Part shown: positions 11,625-23,911 of the stretch, piece after piece
How positions within the stretch are numbered: the first letter of the stretch is position 1
Layout of the letters: each line of letters opens with the position of its first letter
NCBI GenBank assembly: GCA_016858145.1
Contig: JAEHOE010000030.1
Span: forward strand, 434,001-498,000
Direction: 5' to 3'
Length of the DNA stretch: 64,000 nucleotides
Source: Edaphochlamys debaryana
Taxonomy: Eukaryota > Chlorophyta > Chlorophyceae > Chlamydomonadales
Notes under the pieces: generated by a model
What the model saw: the letters and a program-made list of their open reading frames with translations, nothing else
What the model was told of the DNA's origin: nothing
Databases searched by the model: none
Program-made: the position numbers and the translations under genes

Positions 11625-13044
11625 CTAGTTGATGGGCGTGTCCTCGTTGGGCCGCTCCCACTGCACCTTCTGCGTCTTCTTGTGCCAGAAGTATGTGCGC
11701 CCGCTGGCGTCCGTGGCCACCGCCCAGCCCGCGGGAAGCGGCTCCTCGGCGCCGCCTGCGGTGCGGAGGGTGGGTAGCAGGAGGGAGGTGAGAGGCGGGA
11801 GCGCGAGAGGGCGGGGCGCGAGAGGGCGGGCAGGAGAGCAGAGCGGAAAGAGGCACGGATGCAGCCCGGACGCGGACACTGCAGTTCGAGCGGGCGCTCG
11901 TGCGCGGAGCCGAAGTCGGCCCGGCCCACACAGCCAGCCGTGCTGCAGTTACGCAAGCCAAGCGGAGACCGGCCCGCTGGATACTCGGGCCCTGCGTGCA
12001 GCGCGTTGCCCGCTCACCTGCAGCCGGCGCCTTGGGGATGACCTCGGATGGGTCCTTGTTGCGGAGCTCCTCCGCCCTGGCCATCATCTCGTCCCAGTTC
12101 ATCCCCTGCTCCTCGGCCTTGGCCTGCGGTTGGGTGGGGTGGAGGAAAAGCGGGGAAGGGGCCAGGTATGGTCGGTGGGCGCGAGCCGGTGCGCTGTGAC
12201 AGAGACACTGCGCTCTCAATGATGGCAAAAGTTAGGATGCCGAGGGAAGGGCGTGCATCCGAGCGTCAGCAAAAGGGGATTGTGATTCAAGAGCCGAAGG
12301 ACACGTCCGGGCTGCCTGTGTACCATGCTCCTATCTAACTGGTCTGGTTGCAACATGCTGGGCAGATCGCTGACGGGTGGAGCGGTCCAGAGGGCCAAAG
12401 AAACGGCGGCCGCCCGCAAATCCGTTCAGGGGAGAAGCCATGCAAGGCTGTGGCACCCAGCCCCGCAGGGCTGCTTGAACCCCACGTCTTCAGCTCAGCT
12501 TGTGTCCCCTTAAGTTCCGTCCGTCAACGGCTGTTAAACCGTAGCGGGACCGCAGCACGGACGCGCTGCATGCATGGCGCCCATAACTCCACGCCCGATG
12601 GTTCTCCAGTCCACGTTGCTGACCGCTGCCCCTGAAGAGGCCCCCTCCGCTCCAATCCCGTGTGGAATGCTGTCCAGGTGCCCCACCTTGGCGTAAGCCT
12701 GCGCTCGCTGTTCCAAGTCCTTCATGCCCGCCTCCTTGGCCTTTATCCGCTGCACAATGTCCGAATAGTAGACGGGCTGTCGCAGAATGAACGCATCGTC
12801 ACCGTAGATTTGGCGCCAGTTGATGGTGCCATTCGGACAGTTTGCTGCTTGATGACCGAGCTGCGATCAGGGGACGGGTTGGGGGCCAAGGGGATAAGGG
12901 GATGGGGGGGGGGCGGCGACGGGGTGGGTGCAGGCCAACCCTGAGGGCAGTCAGCTCGCTGGCCGGTCTACGCACCTGGCCGCACAGGTTGCACCCGTTG
13001 GGGTGCCAGTTCGGGTCACGACGCAGCAAGTGATGCTTCTCCAT
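11625..13044 (-). CDS. CCHC zinc-knuckle and WW-domain protein
   Basis: Four exons, 13044-12976, 12860-12687, 12123-12018 and 11755-11625 (TAG), encode 159 residues. A zinc knuckle spans the first intron: CNLCGQ in exon 1 joins LGHQAANC in exon 2, giving the spacing C-x2-C-x4-H-x4-C. Exon 2 continues with NWRQIYGDDAF, a block I recall from plant WW-domain proteins with a similar layout. The C-terminus is a full WW domain (LPAGWAVATDASGRTYFWH...WERP), with Trp at the first signature position, a Tyr-Phe pair, and Trp then Pro at the end. Zinc knuckles bind RNA or single-stranded DNA and WW domains bind proline-rich ligands, so a role in RNA processing is a reasonable inference. The gene is head to head with CLPP5, 469 bp between start codons. 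Confidence 0.88.
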
Positions 13045-13513
13045 GCTCTACGCCGCGCGCAGCTGCGAGTGCCGAGGCTACGCCGAATGGGGGTCGCCGC
13101 TATGCTCCCGCGCCTTGTTGGCCCTGATCAGTTGCTGTCTGAATACAAAGACGCTTCAGTCTGCTAGGGCTGAAGGTATGGGACGGTGGGGCTAAGGAGG
13201 CGCAATGAGGTGCAGATGCAGGCCGTCCTGCGTGTGGGTGTCAGCGTTGCTCGTTTGCAGTGTCCAGCGTGTGAGAGATCAATTGTTTGGGCGGGGCACA
13301 GCAAGCCGGGGCGGACAGCCTTCATGCAGCTCGCTCATGAGCAGTAAGGGCCGGAAGGAAGGGCTGCATGCTTCGCTCGCTCCCCGTTAGCCGTGTCAGG
13401 CGTACTTTAGGTTTGTGTTGTGTCGTAGCCTTGTTGCGATACACGCACCCCCGGCGAGACTTTCGTTCGCTAGAGCACTTGGCTGAGGGCTGCACCTCCC
13501 CAGCCTTGATACC
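13045..13513. promoter_or_regulatory. Shared divergent promoter region, WW protein/CLPP5
   Basis: 469 bp separate the ATG of the WW-domain gene (minus) from the ATG of CLPP5 (plus). No coding sequence lies between, so both promoters and 5' UTRs must sit here. No TATA box or known operator was recognised. Confidence 0.55.
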
Positions 13514-16417
13514 ATGGCCCAAATCATGCTCCAAAGCAAGTGCTCGACCAGCGCAGCGGCGCGGCCAGCTCGCCGCGCCCAGCGGGCTGTGACCGTGCGG
13601 GCGTCGTCGGAGCTCTGGATGCCCTCGTCTGAGGTCAAGTGAGTCCCCCCTCGACTCCATTTGTGGAGAGATATGCGCCACGGGCTCCGATCACCTGCTG
13701 TGCGGCTTCGCGCGATGGTGCACCACATCTTTGGGGCGGCGGTCGCGGCCACGCTGGGCCTTGACCAGTGCACTACTCGCGCTCTTTGTCCCGATGGCCA
13801 TGCCGTTGGCCTATCCGGGGGGCCCTTGGGTCCGGGTCTGCTCTGAGGCCCTTGCGCATGGCTGGGATGCCCTCGCAGGCTCGCCGTGTCGTCTCGCGAC
13901 CCGCACCCGCCGGTGGTTTGCCAGGGGCCGCCCCCTCCCAACCCCCTGGTGATCGAGCGCTTCCAGGGCGTCGTGTCGCAGCTGTTCCAGCAGGTAGGTC
14001 TTTCCATCGCGATGGTGGATGCCGTGGCTTAACGCCAATCAAAGCGCCTAGTTAGGTGGCCGGACGTCATACTTTCGGTGCATGGCCTCCAACCCCTGGT
14101 TCCCGGTGTCTCGCAGCGCATTGTGCGCCTGGGCGGTGCTGTGGATGACGACATGGCCAACCTGCTGGTCGCCCAGCTGCTTTACCTTGACTCGGTGGAT
14201 ATGAAGCGGGACATCACCATGTACGTCAACTCTCCCGGAGGCTCCGTGACGGCTGGTGAGACGGGGCTTTGGACGGAAGTCAAGGGGCAGGAGGCGCAGG
14301 ATTCGACACGCGGCAGGGAGCGGCTCGGTGGGGGTCACGGCGCGGGCGGCCTGCGCCACCCACCGACGAGCCAGGAGCTTTGGAGCCGCCGACGGGCAGG
14401 GCGCAGCAGGTCTCTCTGCTCGGAGCGCGGGCGACTCGGAGCCAGGCGGCCAAATACATTCAGCCCGCATGGCCCAGCCACGGCCCAGGGCCCGCGGCCT
14501 TGGATACCTCAGCTAACCAGCTCCGGCGAAGCGGTGTTATCTCGGCCGGCAGCAGCTCATCACCAGCTGAGGATTCGCCGCTGGCCAGTTCGACATCTCG
14601 TGGCAGCGGCAGCCCATATCGGCGCGACCTTACTGGACCCAGCTTCGCCGCCGCAACGGCGTGTGCCACAGGCGATCCTGGCCGCGCCACTCGCTTGCCG
14701 GAACGCTGCAGCCGCCGGGCCGTCCCCACGCGTCGAGCGGACACCGCGGTACCCACGGAAGCCGTGTGCCGGATGTTCTTGAGTGCCTCTTTTAAGCCAC
14801 GGTCGCTCGTCAGGCGAGGCCTGCGGGGCCTGCCGGTCAGCGGCCTCTAGCTGCCGTGGAGTGAAGCGGAATGGTAGACCCGGCGTTGGCTTGGAGGCAC
14901 GCAAGGCCGCTTGAGGGGCCAGACGGAGGCCCCGGGCCGGGCTCGACGCCTCAGGCATCCCGGCCCGCGGCGCGCCTCATACGCTCGCCAGCCACAGCAC
15001 ACAAGCGCTGCCCCGCTCCTGGGCACCCCGTAATCGCCCGGTGTGCCCGCCCAACTAAGCACGCACCGACACCCCATGATACCCTTCGCCACTTGCTCAA
15101 ATTTACCCTAACCTTCGCACTCCTCATCCCCTCCTCCCGCTCCCCGCCCCAAGGTATGGCCGTGTTCGACACGATGCGCCACATCCGCCCCGACGTGTCC
15201 ACCTGCTGCATCGGCCTGGCCGCGTCCATGGGCGCCTTCATCCTGGCCTCGGGGCAGCTGGGCAAGCGCTACAGGTGGGGGCGGGGTTGGATATATGGCT
15301 TCGTTGATGCGAGGGGATGGGAGAGGGGGTCGGTGGGTCAGCAAACTGAGGACGCGAGTGTGGATGTAATGGTGAGTTTGTAGACGAGCCGCCAGGGGTT
15401 AGAGCACTTCGTGCAAGCTGGGGCTTTGATTTTGGCAGGCTTTGGTTTGCGAACTGGGGCTGGTTGCGGTCTTGAAAAGACTCCGGGAGGAGGCGAGCGA
15501 GGCTTGTTGCGTCGGAGCGGTTGTACATGTGCAGCAGGGCTGAAGACGGCACGGAGGTTGGCGGGAGGACTGGGAACGGCCGTGCACCCCCCATAGCGGG
15601 TACGGCTGCGCGTGAGCATGGCATGACAGCCGTGTCGGGTTCGGCCAAGGAGGAGGCAGAGGACAGGCTGACCAAGCGGCTGAGGCGTCCATCACCCGAC
15701 CGTCTGCCCCCACCCGCGTCCTTGCCCCTCCCCCAGCCTGCCCAACTCCCGCATCATGATCCATCAGCCCCTGGGTGGCGCCCAGGGCCAGGCCACGGAT
15801 ATCGAGATCCAGGCCAACGAGATCCTGCACCACAAGCTCACGCTCAACGGCTACCTGGTGAGGCGCGCTCGGCATGCGCTCGTTAGGGAGGGGTGGGGTT
15901 GTGCGTGGTTGCGCGCCTGTCCGAGTGCCGAGCCCCACGCTTCCTGCCTCGGAACCCCCACAATTTATAGGTCCAACGCTGTAGGTTCTTGACTGTCAAC
16001 CCTTTCCATGCCCCCTGACCTTCCCCCCCTTTCCTTGCCCCTGCCCCCACAGGCCCAGTTCTCGGGCCAGTCCATGGAGACCATCACCCGCGACACGGAC
16101 CGTGACTTCTTCATGTCGCCGCAGGTGGGGGTGGGGAAAGAGGGGGCAGGAGGGTGAGCGGGGTCAGGTATGAGGGGTGCAAAGGCGTGTTGCAGTGGAC
16201 GAGTGAGGCTGGTGCGGTCGAGGGGGGCCACGGCGGGCAGAGGCAGGGTCACATGGGCGGCGAGGCCGCTGCGTCAGTGCATCCCTCAGTATTCCGCACT
16301 GCCCCCCGTGCTCTCCGCCCCTCCTTCCCCCCGCAGGAGGCCATTGAGTACGGCCTGATTGATGCCATCATCGCCAAGCCGCAGCTGCTGCAGTCGCGCG
16401 AGGTCGCCACCGTCTAA
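13514..16417 (+). CDS. CLPP5: Plastid ClpP5-type protease subunit
   Basis: Seven exons, 13514-13638, 13879-13993, 14117-14255, 15154-15274, 15737-15857, 16053-16124 and 16337-16417 (TAA), give 257 residues with all phases closing. The Ser/Ala/Arg-rich N-terminus (about 1-32) looks like a chloroplast transit peptide. The mature part is a serine protease subunit of the ClpP tetradecamer, which degrades stromal proteins fed by Clp chaperones. The catalytic triad is visible: Ser151 in GLAASMGA, His176 in [10 protein letters not shown] and Asp225 in DTDRDFF. All three residues are present, so this is an active P-type subunit rather than an inactive ClpR. Motifs [28 protein letters not shown] and EYGLIDAII match plant ClpP5 best; assignment to P5 rather than P4 is by remembered similarity. 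A TGTAA signal follows the stop by 445 bp. Confidence 0.93.
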
Positions 16418-16861
16418 GCGGCGGTACCCCCCGTGGCCATAGCCATAGTTTGGCTGGAGCAGCGGAGGAGGCCAGGAGGCCTGGGCCGACTCTGGTCTGC
16501 ACCAGGAGGGCAAGGGAGTGGCGGTTTGGCCTGACGGAAGGCACCTGGCTTGAGGCTACTGGTTAGGAATGGCTGGGACGGCGCCTTGCCGGCTGTCAAG
16601 CTTGAGCAAAGGCCGCCAGTTCCGGCAAGGAGGCCAGGTGGGGGGCGGTAGCGCTCGTGTGGGCTGGGGAGGTTCTGGCGAGCAGAGTTGCGTGCAGGCC
16701 GCGTAAAGAGGACGAGCTGTATGGGAACAGGGCAGTTCATGGGGAGGGGTTCGGCGCGGCGAGTTGGGGAGGCAAGCTGCGGGGGGACGGCTGCCAGGCC
16801 GCACGGGCTTAGCCAAGGTCAGCGTGAGTGTGTGTCGCTTGGGGGAACACTGAGCCGCAGG

Positions 16862-16866
16862 TGTAA
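16862..16866 (+). terminator. TGTAA polyadenylation signal, CLPP5
   Basis: TGTAA is the usual polyadenylation signal in Chlamydomonas-type algae. This one lies 445 bp after the CLPP5 stop and is the nearest I found. Confidence 0.55.
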
Positions 16867-17481
16867 GCCAGTGGCACGTTCATGATCCTGCTGCGCGCGC
16901 ATTTGTCGCGGTCCCTGGGGGCCTTCTGACACATTTCCCGGGTCAGCCGTCAGGGGATCGGAGGGCATAGTCTCCATGCAGTGCACTAGCAACAGGGCTA
17001 TCTAGCACTACACGTAGCGGTATGCGCAGCAGATGTCGTCGGTGATGCGGCTGAGAACGGCTACGCTAGAGTAACCGGCATGCTGTTGCTGTCGACGACG
17101 TAGAGCTATGGGAGACAGGCGCTAATAGCACTTTCCTAAGCCGCTTGAAGCCCCCAGCCGTGAAGCGTGCCAGTCTTCTATGGTCATCCCCGTCAGGGGA
17201 TCTACTTTCGGCCGTGGATCAGTGATTGGGCCATGCCCACAGCCGCAGCTGCAGACTTATGGCATCATTGCATAAGAGCGGCATGGCGCGGCAGCCACGT
17301 TGCCCCGGAGAGGCCGGAGAGGGCAGCACGAGGAGGATCACACATCCACATTAAGCAGGCAGGCCCTCCTGGCATGGCGACACACTGCCCTTGGCTACAT
17401 GGCTACTTTGGTCCACGTCCCCCCCACTTGCATTACGCCCCGTTGTCTAGAATACCCCCGACCCCCCCCCGCTGTGCACTC

Positions 17482-17533
17482 GTTGCATTTGCTGGCCTTG
17501 CTTTTCGCGTACCTCGTCTCCCGTGTCTCCTTT
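17482..17533 (+). repeat. Short dispersed repeat, inverted partner at 23860-23911
   Basis: About 50 bp, starting GTTGCATTTGCTGGCCTTGC, match the reverse complement of 23860-23911 with few differences. A shorter related piece (TTTGCTGGCC, then GCTTTTCGCG) occurs near 51798-51820. Probably a fragment of a mobile element; the class is unknown. Confidence 0.5.
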
Positions 17534-18591
17534 CCCCCGCTGTGCCCCCCTCACCCAAACTTCCTGCTTTGTCACTACCGCGAGGCGACTGGGGGCCTGG
17601 AGCCAAGCGTGCCATCGTGCACTGCCTGGCGCTGCGCTGCATTGCGCATTGCGCGTTGCAGCCTAGGGTCGCCAATTACCACCACCAGCCAGGGGCAGAA
17701 TTTCTGTTGTCCAGGGGCCCCATGCAGCTACCTTCCCACCACCCTCCTGATGGGCAAGCCGCGACTGCTGCGCAGCTCGGTTGCTGCTGCCGGTGGCTAG
17801 CAAGAGGCCCCCTGAGCGGCGCGGCGCTCGCTCCAAGTGCGGGACAGAGGATGAGAGGGGCAAGCAGTGCACGAACTTCATGCCACGAAGAGCCCTGGCG
17901 GCAAGAGGTGCGGTTAACGTGCGGGGATCAGGTGCGGGGGCACGTATGGCGCGGTGCTGCGGGCAGTGGCAACGGCTATCCGAGAGGCGGCCATTGCGCG
18001 CCCGCGGGTGTTCAAGCCTGTTCAAACGATGCCGAGTGTAAGGCCCGGGTCGCTTATCGTCACTGGTCGTGCGGACGCCTGGGGAACAAGGGACGAGGGA
18101 CTCCAGGGGACCCTGAAGTGAAAGTGGGTGTTCGCTCTGACGGACCATGCAGTGAAGCCAGGACGGCGAGGGGGGCATCGTGGGATCAATTTAACGCGCA
18201 GCTAGCCCCGGGTGTGGGATTGTGGTAAGCTAGGGCCAGGCCCGTACGCAAGCGAACAGAGGTTGCCAGTCCCGCTAGAGCACGTTGGCCTGCCCTGAAG
18301 CTAAAGGAGGAAAGGATGCTGCAGGGGGGGGGGGTCGTCAGCGTCCTGGCTGTCAGCCGCGCAAGACTGTGCGGGAGGGCGGGGCTGCTACTGCGCGGTA
18401 GCGATGTAAATTCCTCCTGTGTGCCTCCCGCTGTTCCTGTTGCCGCGTAGCGGATGGCCACCCATGTCACGCTTCGACTGCCGGTGCACGTGCGCATGCC
18501 AATGCCACGGGTGCGGGGCGCTCGCAGCGCTGGGAGCCCCTGCTATCTACTCTGTACGCGGCCACACACCAGGGATGCGGGGGGGGGGGGC

Positions 18592-18896
18592 GGGGATCGG
18601 GCAGAGATAGGGGTGAAGGCAGTACGTTTGTGGGAACAGGGGGGGCGGACGCAGTTGTCGCGGGGGGCCCAGCGGGGCGGGGTCGCTCGAAGCTGCAGCG
18701 GTGGTGTCGGTCGTGTCGGCTGTTGCTTTGATGGCGCAGCAGCAGCCATTCCAATCAAGTAAAGTAATTTTTACACAGACGCAGCGATCGAGGGGCGAGC
18801 CCTGGCCCGCTGGGTTTGGCAGTTGCATGTTGCCGCGCGAGCCGCGCGGGCGCGGGTGGGAGGCGGCCCTAGGTGTTGCTGCGGTCAAAGGGCCCA
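18592..18896 (+). repeat. About 305-bp dispersed repeat, copy 1 (ARF1 upstream)
   Basis: Same-orientation similarity to 28470-28775 over the full length. Shared blocks include GGGGTCGCTCGAAGCTGCAG, the CCATTCC region and GCATGTTGCCGCGCGAGCCG. Small indels separate the copies. This copy ends about 300 bp before the ARF1 start codon. No terminal inverted repeat was recognised. Confidence 0.7.
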
Positions 18897-19199
18897 GGAC
18901 AGCTTGTGCGGGCAGCTGCCCGCATGCGGACAGGCAGGTTGCGCGCCAACGTTCAAGCGGATGGTGGTGGCCCCGCATGGGCGACCCGACTGCCGCGGTG
19001 TGCTGCTTCCTCGGGGACGTGTCCGCGCACTCTCACATAAGAGTCCGGTTCATATAGACTCGCTGCCACCACTAGGAGACAGCCAGCCTCGCTCCGCTCT
19101 CTAGCGCACCGACGTTTTTGAGCGTCTTCCACAGACTTTCCGGGCCCCGCGCGGGCGCCGAACCGGCTCTAGGCCTCGTCCCTCCAAGCACCAGCAAAG

Positions 19200-20378
<1,179 letters not shown>

Positions 20379-21151
20379 GGCGGGGCATGTTAAGGGGCGG
20401 CCAGAGCAACAGTTTGTCTGAGCAGGGGTGGGCAGTGGTGGGTCTAGTGGTGGGCAGAGGAGTTCAGGCTGTGAGAATGCAGAAGGGGGAGGGGCCACGA
20501 GGCATGTGCAGCAGTCCAATTGATGCTCGGGGGCGACTTTCACAGCATTGGTGTCGTCGACAGAGGACGGGACGAAATTTCCGGCGGTGATGCCCTCAAA
20601 TTGCGCCCCAGTCACGAAGGTGCATACGCTGACCGCCCTATCTGAGTCCGATGCTCACAACTCCCTCCTCTGCCGTTCCGCAGGTCGTGAGCGGAAAGGC
20701 GCGAGCGCCATACAGGCTCTTCGGGAATTGAGAGGGCGTGGAAGCTTGCTACGCCACCCTGGTGTGGAGGCATCTGGCGTGGAAAGCTGCCGTCTGGCTC
20801 GGCAGCGTAGGAGCAGCGGAACGAGAAGACGCTATTGGAGAACGGCAGAGCGGTTCGTGGGCTGGCAGGGGTGCTGGTCTGTTGCGCTCGTGCGGCGGGG
20901 ATGGGCTTGGGGTGGGTCAGTCGTGGGTGGTCACCTGTACTCCAGCAGCGTCGCCCCGCGTCATGGCCGGTCTGCGCATAGGCCGGGCCCCTGCCTAGGG
21001 TTCGCACATGCACACAATTGGACTTCGTAGAAGATTAGATGAGACGGCTCTGCGTAGGCGGGAGTGGGCCGGCACCGTGGTTCGGGGGCGACGCGGGTGA
21101 CAGGCGATGTGGGTGGGTGAGAGCAGTGAGGGTCAGCACGTGGTGCCCACG

Positions 21152-21156
21152 TGTAA
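21152..21156 (+). terminator. TGTAA polyadenylation signal, ARF1
   Basis: TGTAA, 774 bp after the ARF1 stop; plausible but distant. Confidence 0.4.
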
Positions 21157-21446
21157 TGCCTGGGAACGTGAGTCTTGCGGTTCTGTTGATCGCGCCGAGC
21201 CTTCATGTGTGTGGGCACACCTACCTTCGCACTCGGCGGGCTTCTGGCTGCACAAAATCCCCCGGAGAGAGCTGACCGTGGACGCGCCGGCTTCAACCTC
21301 AGCATGGGCGACCATTCCTCATCATTCGCCAACTGTTTATGGAGTGGAATGGGCGGAGCCGCGGAGTCTGCGGAAGATGGCATGAGAATTGCTCGGTGTG
21401 TTCCTGTGGCCCCCCTCGAGCGCTCTCTTGGGTAGCTCCCCCAACC

Positions 21447-21476
21447 CCGGCTAGTTGCACGTTGCATTAACCCCAT
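21447..21476 (+). repeat. 30-bp repeat shared with 48280-48309
   Basis: The two sites match over about 30 bp with two differences (GGCTAG-T/C-TGCACGTTGCATT-A/G-ACCCCAT). Likely the edge of an unrecognised dispersed element. Confidence 0.4.
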
Positions 21477-22394
21477 GTGGCTTTAAGTGGACTGCCCCTC
21501 CCCCGTTCTTCCCCATGCCGGACGGAGGCGTAAACCGCGTCCCCAGTGTCCAATGACCACGGATGTCGCTCCCCGCCACTCCCCGCCACACACCCCGCCC
21601 CCCTGTTCGTTCCCCCTTCATCCCCTTCATACGGCTCCTCTGCTTCGCCTACCAGTGGAGGGGACGAGGACAGCAACTGTGTAAGGCTTGGGTATTCGGT
21701 ATGGGCTGGCGGTACTGGCTGGCCATTGCCCTACACGTTTCGCTCACGCGCTCCCACTCCTCATCCATGGGGAGGGCTGCCGCTGCAGTTCCCCTCTCCG
21801 TTGGCGGCTGCTCCGCCGGTAAGCCGGCTGCCGAGTGCCGACGGGGCCACACGTCCCTTTGGCCCACGGCCCGTATGGGAGTTCACGGCTAATGCCCTTG
21901 TCCTTGTAACAACAACAACGGCACTTTGAGCGCCTCAGAGCTACTCAGGTATCAACCCCTTGCTGCTGTGGGCTGTGCAGCAGTCTCGGCAGGTCCGGGC
22001 TGTGGGGGCGCCGGTGAGACTGGCAAGGGGGGGCAGCACGAGGGTCACAACACCCTGCGCATGTGCACCAAGCATACATCAGGACTCAGGAGGTATGCCT
22101 GACAGAGTGGCGAGGGGAGACACTACGCATGGGCGTCACATGCATGGCACGCCGTGTAGAGAGAACTCAGCATCACCAACGCTACCCCCTGCGAGGCTGT
22201 CTGCACAGGCGTGCCCCTGGTCCACTCTCCCGAGGGAAGGCAAGCCAAACGCCCGAGACTGCTGACATGGTACGCAGCTAGAGCACTCCTGCCTGCAAGG
22301 AGGCGAGCAGCAAGGGAAGACCGGTATGTGGAGGAGCCGACATACTGGGCTCCGCTGTGTACTTGGCTCCGCTGTGCGTCTGAGCTGCTATCTT

Positions 22395-22640
22395 GATCGG
22401 CTTGGTGAAAGTGGCTGGGTTGGATTGCGCGAGGTGCGTGGGGACCAGCGTGCAGTGGCGACGCCTGCAAGGACATGCTTTCCGCGCCCGAGATGACTTG
22501 TACGGCGGCGAAGATCTCTTCTCCCACAGGCTTCGTTGCGGTCCCTGGACAGCTGAGAGGATGTTGTTATGGTGCGCACGGCACCAAGCACTCAGTCGAC
22601 GGGCCTGGGGAGGCAGCTGGCGCGAGCGAGCATCAAACAT
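22395..22640 (-). repeat. Duplicate copy of psaL promoter/5' leader
   Basis: 246 bp match 26214-26459 without indels at about 95% (I counted 13 differences). The source begins 5 bp upstream of the psaL start codon, so the copy holds leader and proximal promoter DNA but no psaL coding sequence. Its left edge falls where the psaL ATG would be and its right edge meets the MITE at 22641. Whether it drives a transcript is unknown. Confidence 0.85.
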
Positions 22641-23628
22641 CAGGGTTGCCAATACGTATCAGTCCCCGTATTGATACGGATACGTATTAATACGGATACG
22701 GCCTCTCGCTGCCGTATTAATACGGCATGCGGCGCGGGGGTACCGGCCAGGCAGCCGGGGGCCGGCGGCGGGGGGGGGGGTGCTGGGGTGCTGGGGGGCG
22801 TCGGTCGGCAGCTCAGCCGTCCGTTCCGCCGTAGCCGATGCCCTACGCGTTCCCTGCGCTTCTACGTGAACGCGGAGCGCATTTGCTCGTGCACAAGGCG
22901 GCAGTATGGGCTGCCGTACGCTGCCGTATTAATACGGCTGGGCGCCGCCGTATTAGAGCCGTATTAAGCCGTATTAGCGAGGAGGGGGCCGCATTGCGTA
23001 TTAATACGCGTATTGGCCCCGGGGGCTGCCGTATTATGCAACCAGCGTTGCTATCTTCCCTGGGCCGAAGTGCGGGAGGTCCCGCACTCGGACCTCGGGT
23101 CCAAGCCCAAGAGTGCGAAAGCGGGCCGCACTTCGTGGCCCTTGGCGGCCCAAAACGTGCGACCGCACTTGGCAAGCGCTTGCCGCCCAGAAGTGCGGGA
23201 GAGTGCGGTGGAGTGTAGCGGAGGGCGCGGCGTTCTGGAGGCCTGTTTCAAGCGGATGAGTCTGCCTGGCTCTCGCCCTAGTGCATGAGCTGATGTAGGC
23301 GGGCAACTGGGGGTCTTGAATTCCAGCAGCAACCCCGTAGTGTATGCTGCAAGTGCATGTGATGCGGGCTGGACGGTGGGGGTGGGAAGGGGACTGCCTG
23401 CCCGGCTGGCCGCGCCCGTTCGGTGGGCCCCCCAGGGGTTGAGGGGCCCCCGCACCTGAGCCGCCAGAAGGCTCAAAAATGTGCCGGCGCGGGCCGCACT
23501 CGCAACCAAACTTTGCTACAAAAGTGCGGGAGCTTCCGCACATGAGGCTCTTTCCGTCACCGAAAGTGCGGGATGGCCTCATTCCCCCGCACTTCCGCAC
23601 TAAGATAGCAACACTGTATGCAACCCTG
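22641..23628. mobile_element. hAT-like MITE A (host of nested MITE B)
   Basis: Terminal inverted repeats start CAGGGTTGC at both ends; the left continues CAATACG and the right, read inward, continues ATAATACG. An exact 8-bp direct repeat TCAAACAT flanks it (22633-22640 and 23629-23636). CAGGG-type ends plus an 8-bp target duplication are hallmarks of hAT transposons. Without the nested insert (574 bp plus one 8-bp target copy) it is 406 bp and encodes no transposase, so it is non-autonomous. Internally it carries four copies of the palindrome CGTATTAATACG or close variants plus several partial ones. Confidence 0.88.
23043..23616. mobile_element. hAT-like MITE B nested inside MITE A
   Basis: A 574-bp element with 15-bp terminal inverted repeats CAG(C/T)GTTGCTATCTT, flanked by the exact 8-bp duplication TATGCAAC (23035-23042 and 23617-23624). 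It lies 4 bp inside the right end of MITE A. Its interior has many copies of AAGTGCGGG or its complement, mostly near the ends, as is usual for hAT subterminal transposase-binding repeats. No transposase coding region is present. Confidence 0.9.
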
Positions 23629-23859
23629 TCAAACATGCCTGGAGTGCTCCCTCCTCCCGCATCCCTCGCCCGCATCCCCCCTCTCTACCCCAGCTTGCAC
23701 TGCGCAAGCACCGCAGGGGGCACTGCGGCTTTTGAGGTCTTAGTAGCGTACGTATCGATCGGTGCCGGGGGTCAGAGAAGGGCGGATGAGGAAGAGGGGC
23801 TAGGGCAAATGTGCAACTGGAGGGGCGGGGGAGGTGTCCGCGTTCCTGGGGCATGGAAA

Positions 23860-23911
23860 AAAGGAGACACGGGAGAGGAGTTACGCGAAAAGCAAGGCCA
23901 GCAAATGCAAC
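23860..23911 (-). repeat. Short dispersed repeat, inverted partner of 17482-17533
   Basis: Reverse-complement match of about 50 bp to 17482-17533; a CCTGGGGCATGG sequence lies on both sides of this copy. Confidence 0.5.

Larger units (their letters stand above)
16418..19199. other. Intergenic between CLPP5 and ARF1, repeat-bearing
   Basis: It holds the CLPP5 3' UTR with TGTAA at 16862-16866, an inverted-copy repeat at 17482-17533, a fragment of the tRNA-like repeat near 17757-17785, a 305-bp dispersed repeat at 18592-18896, and the ARF1 promoter. A long plus frame at 17167-18228 has no recognised domain and crosses these repeats, so I do not call it a gene. Confidence 0.5.
20379..22394. other. 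Intergenic downstream of ARF1
   Basis: ARF1 3' UTR with TGTAA at 21152-21156, then DNA without recognised genes. A 30-bp sequence at 21447-21476 (CCGGCTAGTTGCACGTTGCA and following) recurs at 48280-48309. Confidence 0.5.

Noticed and set aside
17167..18228. 353-residue open frame on the plus strand
   Set aside because: No recognised domain, crosses a repeat shared with 23.9 kb and a fragment of the tRNA-like repeat; long chance frames are common at this GC content.
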